Below, piece by piece: positions 28,829 to 41,800 of a stretch of DNA of 64,000 nucleotides. Under the pieces are notes generated by a model that ran no database searches, was not told the DNA's origin, and saw only the letters and a program-made list of their open reading frames with translations. The position numbers were made by a program, and so were the translations under genes. The stretch spans positions 2,197,353 through 2,261,352 of the forward strand of contig OZ038327.1 in assembly GCA_964035795.1 (NCBI GenBank), written 5' to 3'. How positions within the stretch are numbered: position 1 is the first letter of the stretch; the number at the start of each line of letters is the position of its first letter. The stretch comes from Pterobdella sp. o SKG-2022 (taxonomy: Eukaryota; Annelida; Clitellata; Hirudinida; Piscicolidae).

Positions 28829-31300
28829 ACAAACAAATCTATTAATCTAATTAGATTATACCGCTGTACATGTCCCAGTAACTGGGGTTGACAGCAGTCA
28901 GCTCAATGTTATTGATACTACTTACAACATGATTCATGCTAATGTCTTATGGTAAGGCCATACTAACCGAAAATTATAGCTTAATTTTTAATAAATGTAT
29001 GAATTCCTCAAAATGGATGTTTTATACAAAACAAAAAAACACAATAACGAATATGCTTATAGTGGCATTAACTCCATATCTATAGATATTTGCTATAAAA
29101 AACATACATAAGGTGTGTCTGAAAAATAACATAGATCATAAAATAAGGCCTTTATTTAAAACAATTCCCCACATTAAGGTTAACGATAGAAGCCAAAGCA
29201 CACAACGCGCCGGATGTGAATTTAAAAGCGTCCGTGAGGAAGTTAGAATCGATGATAAAGACGACGACGACGTGGAAGTTCATGTTGGTGAGATGTTCCA
29301 CTAGGCGGGTCATCACCTCACTGTGGCAATATAATTCTATCTGTCCTGTTGAAAGGAGTGGTTGGCTGGGTCTGGTTGAGTGGGTGTAACGTAGTTGGGC
29401 GAGTGAGGTGTGGATGGGTAGATGTAGTTGAGAAAAGGTTAGTTGGGTGGGTGTGATGTAGTAGGATGAGTTTGGTGTAGTTGGATGGATGGGTGTGGTG
29501 TGGTTGGATGGTGATTGTGGATGAGTGTGGTTAAAGAAGAGAGGGATGTTGTAAAGTTGGGTGTAGATGTGATGATTGGTTTGGTTGACATGGAATTTGA
29601 GAATGGTTTTGTGGTTTTTGTGTGTTGTGAGGTGGTTGTGGCTGTGTGTTGTGAGGTGGTAATGTTGTAAACAGAGTATTAGTGTTATTGGTGTAATTTT
29701 TGGTTAATAGATGATGGTGCAAGAGGATGTGAAGATTTATTGATTTATGGTGAAGCAGGTTAATTGATGTTTGTGTAGTAGTGTGGAAGTGTGTTGAGTG
29801 ATGGTAGTAGTGTTATTTAATTGAAGTTGATTGGGGTGTTGTGGGTTGGTTGATTGATAGATAGCCAGATAGATAGATAGATTGATAGATAGATGGATAG
29901 GTAGATAGATAGATACATAAATAAATACCTGGACAGTCAAAGAGGATATAATCATCATCACCTTCTTCCACAATATCTTTCAACCAATCCATGTGGTCCA
30001 GTAAGTATCTTGTTTTATTATTATTATTATTTATTATTTTATTATTATTAATATTTATTTTATTATTTTTATCATTTTTATCATTATTATTATCAATTTT
30101 GGACAAATGAATATGATTTAAATAATATTTTTATAACATTTTACAAAAGATTTGCTTCATGACAGTTTATACCTGGAACTTTGTATAATCTAAATATGTT
30201 TGTTGAATCACACACAAAAAAACACACCAATACAAACAAAAACACATATGCACACACACACATCCTCACTCCATACAGAAGACCAATCCCCCATTAGGAC
30301 CCAGGTTCAAATCTTCATCTTCCATCACATCCTCCAAACATATCAGATCCTTTATGTCTGCGTGTGTTGAGACATAAAATATATATTTGGAAGTGAATGG
30401 CTCTGTAACCCTTTTGTAATTCACAAAGGATTAAAGAGGTTTGGAAACCATGATATGAGAATGAAGTTATAATTTTGTAGTTATTATTATAATTATCATT
30501 ATCATCATTATTTAAATTATTATTTTCATCTTCATTTATATTAATATCAATATTAACCAGCAATAGGTTGATAGTTCAAAAGATCATTGGCAGGGTCGAG
30601 GTTGATAATGTCGCATCTTCTTTTGAGGCTTGCAGCGTAGGTTTGGATGGTTTCGCAGTAGGTTGACTGTGGCCATAGTTTTATGAGTTGACCATCCAAA
30701 ACCAATAATAAAATGAAAATAAAACATTCGTATGAGAAATATTAAAGACATTGTCAGCCCCTATAGCTCAATGGTTGAGCATTAGACTAATTATCTAAAG
30801 TTACCGGGTTCGATCCCACGTGGGCCGAAAATTAGCACCTGTTCCACAGTGTGTTTTCGCTACATTAAATTTGTAGCAAGCGCTTTGATCTATAAGTAAA
30901 AGCGCTTTATAAATACCGCATTACATTAGAGTTCAACTTTTCAAAACTATTCAAAGATATTAGAAAAGTAGAATGGTAGTTTTGATAAAAAAAATATTCA
31001 ATTTAATAATTATGAAGCTTTGTCTGTCTAATTTACATTTTTAAGTGATTTACAGAAACACAACTATTTTAAAAGCTTTATATTATATAATAATGTTAAC
31101 CAAAAACTTTAAACTGAACAACACAAAGCTTTTCGTAAGTCAAACTCACATTATCGAGTTATATCATATAAAACATAATATACTCTAATATCTTCTCGAT
31201 TACAATATCATGTTGTCTTACATACATCAGAAACATAAAAAAACTTTTTCACCTTTCCACATCCTGCAGGACCTATGACTAGTTGACAAAATTTACTCAT
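27425..31300 (-). CDS. GPN3: GPN-loop GTPase 3
   Basis: Exons in transcript order: 31300-31253, 30666-30558, 30357-30270, 30008-29929, 29345-29173, 28715-28545, 27950-27822 and a tentative 15-nt last exon 27439-27425 (LDEG, stop). The model gives about 270 residues (human GPN3 has 284). Visible motifs are P-loop GPAGCGKST, the family-defining GPN loop in [30 protein letters not shown] as switch/G3, and MSKVDLL as the G4-like element. GPN GTPases work as dimers in the cytoplasm to help assemble RNA polymerase II and bring it to the nucleus. All junctions are GT/AG and in phase. If the tiny last exon is wrong, translation would run past 27822 into the intron and end with a different short tail. 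A SINE occupies intron 1, and a (GATA)n tract lies in the intron between the exons at 29173 and 28715. Confidence 0.9.
28738..28828 (+). repeat. (TAGA)n microsatellite
   Basis: About 22 tandem TAGA units, placed about 20 bp upstream (in transcript sense) of a GPN3 exon acceptor on the minus strand, where it reads (TCTA)n and is pyrimidine-rich. Confidence 0.97.
30755..30928 (+). mobile_element. tRNA-Ile-derived SINE, copy 2 (GPN3 intron 1)
   Basis: Full-length copy: tRNA-like head (GCCCCTATAGCTCAATGG ... GGTTCGATCCCACGTGGGCC), body, and tail GCGCTTTATAAATACCGCAT. It differs from the copy at 39504 by few substitutions. It is inserted antisense to the host gene. Confidence 0.9.
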
Positions 31301-32366
31301 ATTTTTCAATTCGAATTTAAAACTTATACATTCAAAATTCGTTCTTAGAAGATTTAAGCAAATGCTTGATATTTAAATGTGGACCTAGAATAGAGTAAAA
31401 GTGAAAAATGAATGAACTACTATATATTTAAATTTCAACTCAACATAAACAAATTTTAAAAAAGTTGTATTTGGATGTTTTATTCAACTAGTCTAGAATG
31501 ATAGAAGAAAAACGAGCAAGTACTAATCGTTTAACTAAACATTTCGTTATTCGAGATAATATTATTAGGTAAGTGGCCGGCTTTTTATCGATACTCAATT
31601 TAAACTTTATACTTAGCTTATTAAAAAACAATTCAAGACTTCGAATAATTTATTTCTTTATATACCTCTGAATCAGAACAAAACTGTAGAAATATCATAT
31701 AATGAAAAACTTAAACATAATCATATTTTGCTAATTCACATTATAGAAATATCCTTATATAATCAATGTGGTGACGATTACCACTGAACAAGGTACAGAT
31801 CATAATATTTTTGAATTATCACTGTTCTCCTAAGCACACTATAGAACATTATTATTGTTATATGAGAAAGGAACTTAACGGTTGGTATTAAATTAACTAA
31901 ATGTATAGTTTAAAATGCAAAAATTAAAATTATTGAATTAATTATGAAAAATAAGTAATTAATGAAATTATGAACAAAATAATAATTTTTAAAAAATTAT
32001 AGCTAAAATAATATGAATAATAGACTATAAATCAAGCGCACAACAAACGAAGAAAATAACCGAAAAAAGAGAAGATTGAGAAGAATTCAATAAGTTTGCA
32101 CTTTTTACATGCCAAACTTTATGATTGTGTAACCAATTGCCTTAGCTAAACAATAATAGTTATAATAATGTTAACGATAATAGCGCATATGCAACGTGAC
32201 CCAAACACCCTCTCATTCTCAATATAACCCAGCCCTCTCAATTCCCTAACTTAACCACATCTCTCACATTCTCAACATAAACACACCTCTCTCACATTCT
32301 CAACATAAATACACCTCAATTTCTCATCTGAAGCACACCTCCATTATTTCAAAACCCCACAGCCTC
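31301..32366. other. Intergenic between GPN3 and EMC7
   Basis: Both flanking genes are on the minus strand, so this interval holds the EMC7 3' end and the GPN3 promoter. No coding block or RNA gene was seen; the sequence is AT-rich throughout. Confidence 0.6.
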
Positions 32367-34057
32367 TCACGTCTGCTTCAACTTAGCCACCTTAGGGGGC
32401 TTTTTGAGTTTGTTGGTGGATGTCTTGGAAGTGGTGGGTGCAAGAGGGTTCCTCTTACTCCACTTTGCAAACATCTCAGGAATGTCGATGTTGTTCTTGG
32501 GCGATAAGAGGTTCATGGAGTTTTGCATCTCCTAGAGAGGGTTTTGTATGTGTTTTTGATGATGATTATGTTTGTAGTGTGTGTGATAGTTAATGTGTTT
32601 GTATGATGTCAAAAAAACTACTACAACAACAACTATCACCATTACAACAACTATCACCACAAAAAAACTTTACCCTCATAATTACAACCACCACCACAAC
32701 TACAACTCTCACCATAACCACAACATCTTCATCATAACCACCACCAAAAACAACCTCCCTACCAAGACTACCACCAAACTCACCCTCTGCAGTTCAGGAT
32801 CTTGTGAGTTGATGAGCTTAGGCAGAAGGAAGATGAACAGCAAAGACACCAATGTTGTCATCACCTGATAACCATTTTTTTTTATTTGCTGTTTTTTCTA
32901 GTATAATCATTATTTTATTAATATTTTGTTATTATTATCATTATTATTATAATGAATCATCATATTCATTTTTTAGTATTATCAATACTTCTACTCATTG
33001 GTTTGAGGATTTTCATGAAAAATTATTTAGTAACTTGATGGATTTTTTCATTCATCCTTTAGCTTCAAAAACATAATAACTAACCACAACTCCACACCCG
33101 CACTCAACCAATAAGTAAATCAACCATCAAATCACCTCAAACACCCACACACCATCGGGTTGAAGAGGAAATCACTAATATGCAGTTGCTCTCGTTGTTG
33201 GAAATAATTGATCACTTTACGACATCTGAGACGAAGTGGGTACACGACCACATTACGCACTAAAAATGGCTGGATATTGTCCAGAGCTCTGGCTCTTAGT
33301 TTTCCCTAAGAGGTGTGTGGTGTGTAGGGTTGTGAGATGGTTGGTTGTGGAGGCTAAAAGAATTTTTGTGGTTATATATCAAGATAGAAACATTATATAA
33401 CTGAAAATTTTTAACTTATTAAATTTATATTGAATGTTGAAAGAGGAAAAATATTAAATTGATAAAATCCATCAAAACCTTAGTATTAATTAATGAAAAA
33501 TTATAAATATTTCAAAAAGCAAAAACTACATCAGACCTTAGTTTTATTAAAAAAAAAATGATACAAAATATTCAAAAAAATCTTCATCATACCTTGGAAG
33601 TAATTTCAACCCTGAGAGACTCAAACTCAAAGTTGGGATGCAACAGTTCCAGCACATAAGAACCTGGAGCTATGCCATGTAACACAAAACTTCCATCTGA
33701 CCTTTTGTAAGATTTTTAAAATTTTTAATGGGAAAATCCCTGTGATTTTAAATTGAACTTAAATTTAAACGTGAAACAGTCATAGAATTTATATCAATAG
33801 ACGGAATTTAATGATTTCTAAAATATTAAATGGGAATTATAAAAATAGATGAAACTATCGTACTTGAGAAATCCTATGTGCAGGCCTCCATCAATTATCA
33901 CACGAGCTTTGTGCACCCAAGACTCGTCCGTCGTAAATTGGTTGATGGCTTTTCCTTCGATTTTAAATCGTTCTAAAGTTCCTTCTAATTCTTCTGATGT
34001 TTCGTTCGCTGATAGAAATTTCAGAAATAATAAAACGAAAATGGCTTTAGTTAACAT
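32367..34057 (-). CDS. EMC7: ER membrane protein complex subunit 7
   Basis: Five exons in transcript order: 34057-33864, 33701-33593, 33305-33153, 32864-32784 and 32531-32367. They total 702 nt, 233 residues (human EMC7 has 242). Residues 1-17 form a signal peptide (AIFVLLFLKFLSA). The lumenal beta-sandwich follows (RFKIEGKAI, WVHKARVIIDGG, IGFLKSDGSFVLHGIAPGSY, FESLRVEITSKGKLRARALD). Next come FLFNPMVMTTLVSLLFIFLL, which is the membrane helix, LINSQDPELQREMQNSMN and a basic Lys-rich cytoplasmic tail. The order and phrases match EMC7, a subunit of the insertase that places tail-anchored and multipass proteins in the ER membrane. The start codon is 424 bp from the divergent coiled-coil gene. 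Confidence 0.94.
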
Positions 34058-34480
34058 TTTGTTATTTTATGAACATTTGGTGCTTGGATGATGTGAATTA
34101 TTTTCTAAATTTTATTTAATTAGAAAAGATTTAAAAATTATTAGTTTTTCAAAAAAAATTACAAAACAATCAAAAATTATTTTAAGTGAATTAATTTTTA
34201 AACTCGTATAAGTTTGAACCTGTTTGAATTTTTGTTGATTTAATCATTTGTTTCATTCTTATAACTAATAAAAACACTTTTTGTTTTTAATAATATTATA
34301 TTTGATTTATTAAACAAATAAATAAAAATTTCGAGTTTGCCGGAAAATACAATTTCTTCAAATTTGCTTCCATAGTTCCCGAAAGGTTTCAGTATTTCTT
34401 CAAAATACAGCCACAAATCCACATTTGTTTCAAAAACTCATTTCAAAAACATCAGGAAAACTTCATGTTGGCTAAAAAAC
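34058..34480. promoter_or_regulatory. Putative bidirectional promoter, EMC7 and coiled-coil gene
   Basis: The 423 bp between two divergent start codons must carry both 5' UTRs and the proximal promoters, unless an upstream non-coding exon exists for the plus-strand gene. The sequence is AT-rich. I see no clear TATA or initiator that would place either start site, so the call rests on layout alone. Confidence 0.4.
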
Positions 34481-37400
34481 ATGAGAAAAAATGTAACGAA
34501 GAATGCTCCTGAAACGCAGACGGTATCATGGGTGGATGGATTGAGTGACAGGAACCACAGCACTAGCGATATCGGAGGCTCAATCAAAATGGCCAATCAA
34601 GGTTGTTCTAATAGTGTCATTATTTCCAATGCTAATAATATGATAATACTACTAATATAATCATAATATTTTTATTAATTTTCAAGGGATCAGCTTTTTT
34701 AACAGTTTTATTGTTTTAAGTACATATTAAGCATAATTCTTTCAATGCTTGTTTTCATATCAACAGTGTGTTTTTTTTATTACTTTATTTATCATATTAT
34801 TTTTTCATTTTCCATTTTTGATCCTCTCAAAGGGTCGGGGGATGCATGGAGGGAAGATGCTCGTCTGCACAGAAGGTTCATGGATCTTGAGGAAGAGAAT
34901 AATGAGCAACTACAAGGTTCAGCATTTAATACAGCATTGTATAATCATTGCCATTGTGATACACCATCATCAATGTTTTACACTGCTTTTTTATTAGCAT
35001 ATCATTTCTGTTGCTATACTTTTATTATTGTTATTATTATTACTGTGTTGTTGTTATTATTATTATTATTATTATTAGGCATGCAGACCAGATTAAAACA
35101 CAGTGAAAGAGAGTGTCACAACTTACAACTACTCATAAAACAACTACATAATAAGGTAGTTGGAGAGGTTTAAATGATAAAGGTGTCTTAATGGGAAATT
35201 GAAAGAAACTTTATGGTGATAAGAATGATAGAGGTACGTTTTCAAGAGCAGAGGATTCATGGTGGGTATGGTAATCATGTAAAGGCTAACCCATGCTAGC
35301 ATGTATTTGGACTAAAACAATGATGATGGTGAGGTTGTAATAAAGATTTTTTTTGGTTTTTGAACTATTGTGGTAATTTTATAGATGGAATGCTGGATAG
35401 ATGAATGAAAAAATAAATGAATGGACTAATAGATGAATAATGTAGATAGATTGGTGAATCAAGTCTATCCATTTTCCACTAATCATACTCACCCATCATC
35501 AACCAATTGAATCTACTCATTTTCCACCAATCACATTCACCCGTTTTTACCAATCAGAAACGTTTATTAGAGATGCAGTTAAGATTGAGGGATGAGCAGA
35601 TTTCATCCTTCTTCAATAAACAACAGCCTGCTTCTATCAAATGTTTGTTATTGTTGTTGTTGTTATTATTATTACTATTATTATTTTTTTTTTGTTATTT
35701 TTATTTTTAGTATTACTATCCTTAATTTTCATAGTTTTAATTGTTTAAAAAACAATTAAATACCAAAAAATGTATAATTAAATAAAAAAAAATGACGACA
35801 TAGGTAAGAAATCAACCAAAGACTTCCAGCCACAACAAATGACCATTGACTCACTACTACCACCATCATCATCATCACTACCATCATCTTCATCAGCACC
35901 ACTACTAGTATCATCACACCCATCAACATCTTCTTCATCTTCCTCTCAGCCCCATATGAATTTGTTAAAGACTGCTAATGAGACTATTGATAGGTGAGGA
36001 AGGGGGAAATGAGGATGGGAATAGAGATGATGGTAGTGGTAGGAAGGTGATGGTAGTAGTAGTGGTGATGATAGTAATAGTAGTGGAGAGTGATGGTAAT
36101 AGTTTTAATGGTGGTGATGATAAAAATATACTTGAAATCAATGATAAAGAAGAAAGTATCGATATTATCGAAATAACAAAACAATAATAGAAACATTATA
36201 AGCAGTAGTATGAAAAGTAATATAAATAAAAATTTAGTAATAACAAAAATAATAACAATAATAAAAATAACAGATTGGAGAAAGAGACAGAGGAGTTGAA
36301 GAAAGACAAGAAAGAGAACCAAAATATTATTAATAAGCTCAATAAGAAGGTTTATTGTTATTTTTATTATTATTTTCATTATTATTTTTGTTGTTTGTTT
36401 GGTTCTAAATGTTATATTTTTATAAATTCAATTTTTCAATTTATTTGTTTATTTTCTGTTTTTATTATAATATTCTTTCTTGTTAATATTATTATCACAT
36501 TTATTATTTATTATTATCATTGTCTTACTATTATTGTTGTTGTTGCTTCTTATTTTTGTTATAACACGCTCCACCCAGTTGAAACGAATGGACAATGAGT
36601 TGGAAAAGCTTTGTGTGGAGAAGATGCATAAGGACAGCACGGTTACTAATAATGATAATAATAAAAATATTAGTTTTTTCTTTTGTCATTATTATTAGTA
36701 TTATCGTTTTTTTCCATTCTATTAATAATTCAAATCAGTTTGTCTATCTTTAGGTTCATTATCTCCTAAATGGTGATTATTATTATTATTGTTGTTGTTA
36801 TTATTATTATTATTATTAATCCCACAGGACACCGACATAGACTTGCTATTGAAGATGCAGGATGAAAAAAATGGCATGATGAAGATGGTGGAGGAGATGA
36901 GGAATCATGGTTAGTGGGAAAGGTGGAGGAGAGGTTATGGATGGGTGGAAGGGGAAAATGGTGATGTAAGAGGGTAGTTGAATAGATGGATGGGCAGAGT
37001 AGGGTGGAAGGTTCAATGGATATGTGGATAAATAATTCAATGTATGAATGAAGGGGATTGGAAGTCAGTTAAATGGATAGATGCGTGAGTGGGTTGCAAG
37101 CATTGAAGATTTCTAATGACAGGTTGAGAGTGGAGGTGGTTGAGACACGAAAAAGCTGATGGTGAAATTTAATAATAATATAACTATACAGACCCGTATA
37201 GCTCAGTGATAGAGCATTAGACTAATTATCTTAAATTACCGGGCTCGATCCCGCGTGGGCTGACATTATATACACAAGAAGTAGCGTTTTGTGAAACATC
37301 TGTTAACGAAACTCCAATATGAAGCGACTAATGGTCGACCTAAAAAAAACTATACAGAATACGTCTAATCTTATAAAAAGAGAACTATCAAGAGGATAAA

Positions 37401-38812
37401 CGATGAAAAGAATATCCATTTAATTTGATAAGGATGTATGGGAAAATGGTGTTATACAATGCTTAAGGCCAATAATCACCAACACAGAAAAAGAGCTGCT
37501 CAGAGAACTCCAAGAGCTACGTCAACAAGTGCAGAAGAACGTGATAAACGACAAAAAGCATGTTAGACAGCCAGTAGTCGATAGATTTCGAGCAAACGAG
37601 GTCAAGAGTAAAAACATTAAAAAAAATAATAAGGGCAATAATAAAGAGAGTGGAGGGTTGGATGTGTTGCTGAAGGCGGTGGAGAATGAGAGAGACCAGT
37701 GTAAACAAGAGGTTATTACTTTTATTATTTCATTAAAGTTTTTATCGTTTTTTTTAATAATTATTTTTTCATTATTATTGATAATGATGATTTTTGTTTT
37801 AAAGTCTTTTTGATCCAATTTTTTTTGTTATTATTATTTTTCTTATTATAATTATAATTTTTGTTATCAACCCTAAACCACTATCATCACCATAACCATC
37901 CTTCAGGTCACCACTCTAAACAACCTGATAGACGAACTCAAAGCAGAACGCACGAATAAGCAGAAGGACAAGGAGAAGTATCAGGAGATGGTGGATAGGC
38001 TGAGTGAAGAGGTAAAAGAGTGCAAGAGGGTGAAGCAAGAAATGAATAAGAAGATTAACCTTGTTAGTGGCTTATTGTTTTTTTTATTATTTGTGCTAAT
38101 ATTATTCTCATTATTATTATTATTATTATTCCAAAAAATTAAAATTTTTTCCTATATTGTGACGGCGAATATTTTTTCCAATATTTTTTTCTTTACCATT
38201 ATTTCTATTATTTATTTTTATACTTATTTATCATTTTTGTTTTACTATTTTTCATCAGGATCAATAATTTTATTATCGTTATTTTATTTTCTTATTTCAT
38301 TATTATTATTATTATTAGCTGCAGTCAAACATAATCACGTTGACTGAAGAAAGAGACCATTTGAGTATGCTACATAAGAAGGTATCTTGTTTTTCCTCCG
38401 CACACACATAAAAGCACGCACACATGTATGTCTGTGAATACACACGCACACATACATACTTACACACACACAAACGTACATACTTAAACTTATGCACACA
38501 TGTATGTCTATGAATACACACGCACACAGACAAAGAGCGAACTGGATAGCAGGCGGAGACTTGACATGGAGGCACTAAAGGAGGCGTCCAAGGAGAAGTG
38601 TCGATGTGGTTGGTGAAGAATAAAAATAATAATATTGTTTTTTCTTTTAATTTTATTATAATTGTTAAGAATAATATGGAGAATGGGGATGATAGTAATG
38701 ATAATGATAAAGATAAAACCTACAGATGAATGGAAAATAAAGCTGGAAAAAGCTCAATCCGCTATTACTGTATGTACACAAACACATGCGCACACAAATA
38801 TACACATTACAC

Positions 38813-38882
<70 letters not shown>

Positions 38883-41800
38883 AATTAACAGACACAGTCA
38901 CTTACGAACGAGAAAAACACAAGAAAAGCTCACAACAACTAATGAATGCTCTGCATAAGGTAAAGAAATGTTATTATTATTATTACTCGTATTATTATTA
39001 TCATTATTATTTTTATTATTGTTATTATCATTATGTACATTTTAAATAGTGCTTCTTATTATTATGAAAATTTTTCTGTTTTTATTATTTTTATTTTTAT
39101 TTTTATTATTCTTGTTATTCTTATCATTATTGTTTGTTTTATTGTTTTTTTATTTCTGATTACTATCAACAGTCAGAACGCTGTAACGACCGCAACAACA
39201 TTTTTATACAACGACTTCAAAATACCATCAAACAAATCAATAATAATAACAACATAAATAACAAAAATAACGACTCCATGAATTACTTGACTAATAACTA
39301 TAATAACAAAAATAATAGGAATAATAATAATAATAATGATGATGATGAAGAAATGATGGATGGCTATTTGAAACAACTGAGGAATGTTCTGGAAGAAAGT
39401 TCACATTATCAACGACTAGCCAATCAAATGAAGTTGGTGTTTTTGTTTACTTTTCATTTTTGCGTTTTCTTTATTGTGGAATGGCTATTATTTCCAGTTT
39501 TTTGGCCCACATAGCTCAGTTGGTTGAGCATTAGACTAATTATCTAAAGTTACCGGGTTCGATCCCGCGTGGGCCGACAATTAGCACCTGTCCCACAGTG
39601 TGTTTTTACTCCATTAAATTTGTAGCAAGCGCTTTGATCTATAAGGAAAAGCGCTTTATAAATGCCCTCCATTAACATTAAAACTTGAAGAATTTTTGAT
39701 ACATTCATCAAAATCGAATCTATAATTTTCGATAACTTCAGCCTTATCATAATGAAACTTTGTTATTGGTGTTATTATTGTTATTTAATTTTGTCAGAGA
39801 TCTACTGGAAGAGAAAATGAAAGAAATTCAGAAAGCGGAAGAAGATCGGAAACAGGTTAAAAATTCACCATACTTTTAACATCGTGTCAGCCAGTCACAT
39901 CGCAGCATGATATCCATCATTGCACTCTGCATCACACCATTGCGTGCATCCTAACCAATTCCCCACCACCCCCTTTTCCTCCATCACAGTTATCGATATA
40001 TGCTTCACCCCTTTCCATTGCATTCAATTATTTTGCTTTCAAAGTTCATAATACTCAGTGGTCTAGAAACTCCTGAAGTTAATGCCACTATAATCATACC
40101 CGTAATTGATTTGATTTACCCACTATTGCAGCTATCAATATTGAGGTCAAAGTTAAGCAAATCAGAGGCGGGTAAGCAAGAGTTGTATGAGTTGCTGGAG
40201 GGTCAGAAAAGAGCAGAAGAGGCGCTACAGGGTACCGTCGATAAGCAGGTGGTGGTGGATGGGATTAGTAAGGGTGAGAATATTACCAGTATAATAATAT
40301 AATAATAATAATACCAGTAATCATATGAATAGTAATAATAATATAGATGTGATAGTAAACAATTTTTTACGTCGTTTTGTTCAAGATGTCTCTAAAAAGA
40401 TACGATAGGAATAAAATAAAGGTGGTGAGATGTTTTCTTCACTATTTGATTTAGGCTGTTCAACGTCATAATGACCGTGAGATTTAGTGGTGATAAATAA
40501 CGTGAAAAAAAAGAAATATTAGTAATAATAGAAATAATAAAAATATTAAAAATAATAACGAGAAAAAAAATAGAAATTTTAGTAATAATAGAAATAATAA
40601 TAATGACAATAATAATCACACAGGAAGCCTTGATAAACGATATGAAGAAGAGTTTGGATGAGTCTGAGAAAGTTATCAAGTGAGTGCAATTATTCTTATT
40701 TATTATTTTTATTATTACTATAATAATAATAATAATCTACGAAGTTTATTATAGTGATGTATAACGTAGGAATTTGTTATTACTACTATATTCATGTTGT
40801 TATTTTAATAGTTATTACTGGTTCTTTTTGTTATTTTTTATTATTGTTATTGTTTTTATCTTTATTGCTATTTCATCATCACTGCCTTCACCATTACCAG
40901 CCAACAACGCGCCAAACTGACGTCACGGGAAACGGAAGTGATGTCCTTTAAGGATCAATTGAACGTCAAAGCTATTGTTGAGGGTTCCAAGATGGAGCTT
41001 GAAAGGTGGGTTGTTATTATTATTATTATTATTTTCATTATTTTTATTATTATTATTATTATTAATATTATTACCTTTGTTGATTTTAATATTTTTTTGT
41101 TTTGCTGACGGCATCTTTTCCGATATTCCTTCCGTTATATCAACGAGTGATATTGATATTATTTTGTTTCAAGTGATTATTATGTTAGCATTTTTTTTCC
41201 ATTGTTCTGTCATTTCAATATGGAATAATAAACGCACTGACTATAATAAAATGATACTGATACACATACAAACAACAATTTGAAGGATCTATCTAATAAT
41301 TATAGAGATGCTTTGTATTTTAATGAAAATTTTCCTTAATGCAGTGAAAAGCAGAGGTTGCTTAGAGAAGTAGAGAGAATGACAGCCCAAATACAGGTTG
41401 CAAAAGTATTTTTAGAATAATGATAAGGATGATGACGATGACGATGATGACGAATCTTATTCGGATGATTTTCGTTCAATTATTGGGTACCAGATTAGTG
41501 GGGTTGGATATTTTGAGCGCTATTATATATATGACTATAATAATAAAAAAATAATAATGATGACATCCTTGATAAATTTTCACACAGCAACTGCAGCAGA
41601 GTCTCAGCAGTCAGCAGAGCAGCTGTTCGCAGCTGACAGCAAGCAACAATGATTTGCTTTACGAGATTCAGAGGTGCCAACGTGTCATCACGTCAAAGGT
41701 CTTATTATTGTTGATATATTTTTTTTCATATTATTGTTTTTATTTATATTTTAGTATTTTTACCCTATTTTCATCTTATGATAATTTTTTATTCTCATTT

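Noticed and set aside
39504..39576. A functional tRNA-Ile gene
   Set aside because: The cloverleaf can be drawn, but the same head is followed by the same SINE body in other copies, so it is a retroposon head.
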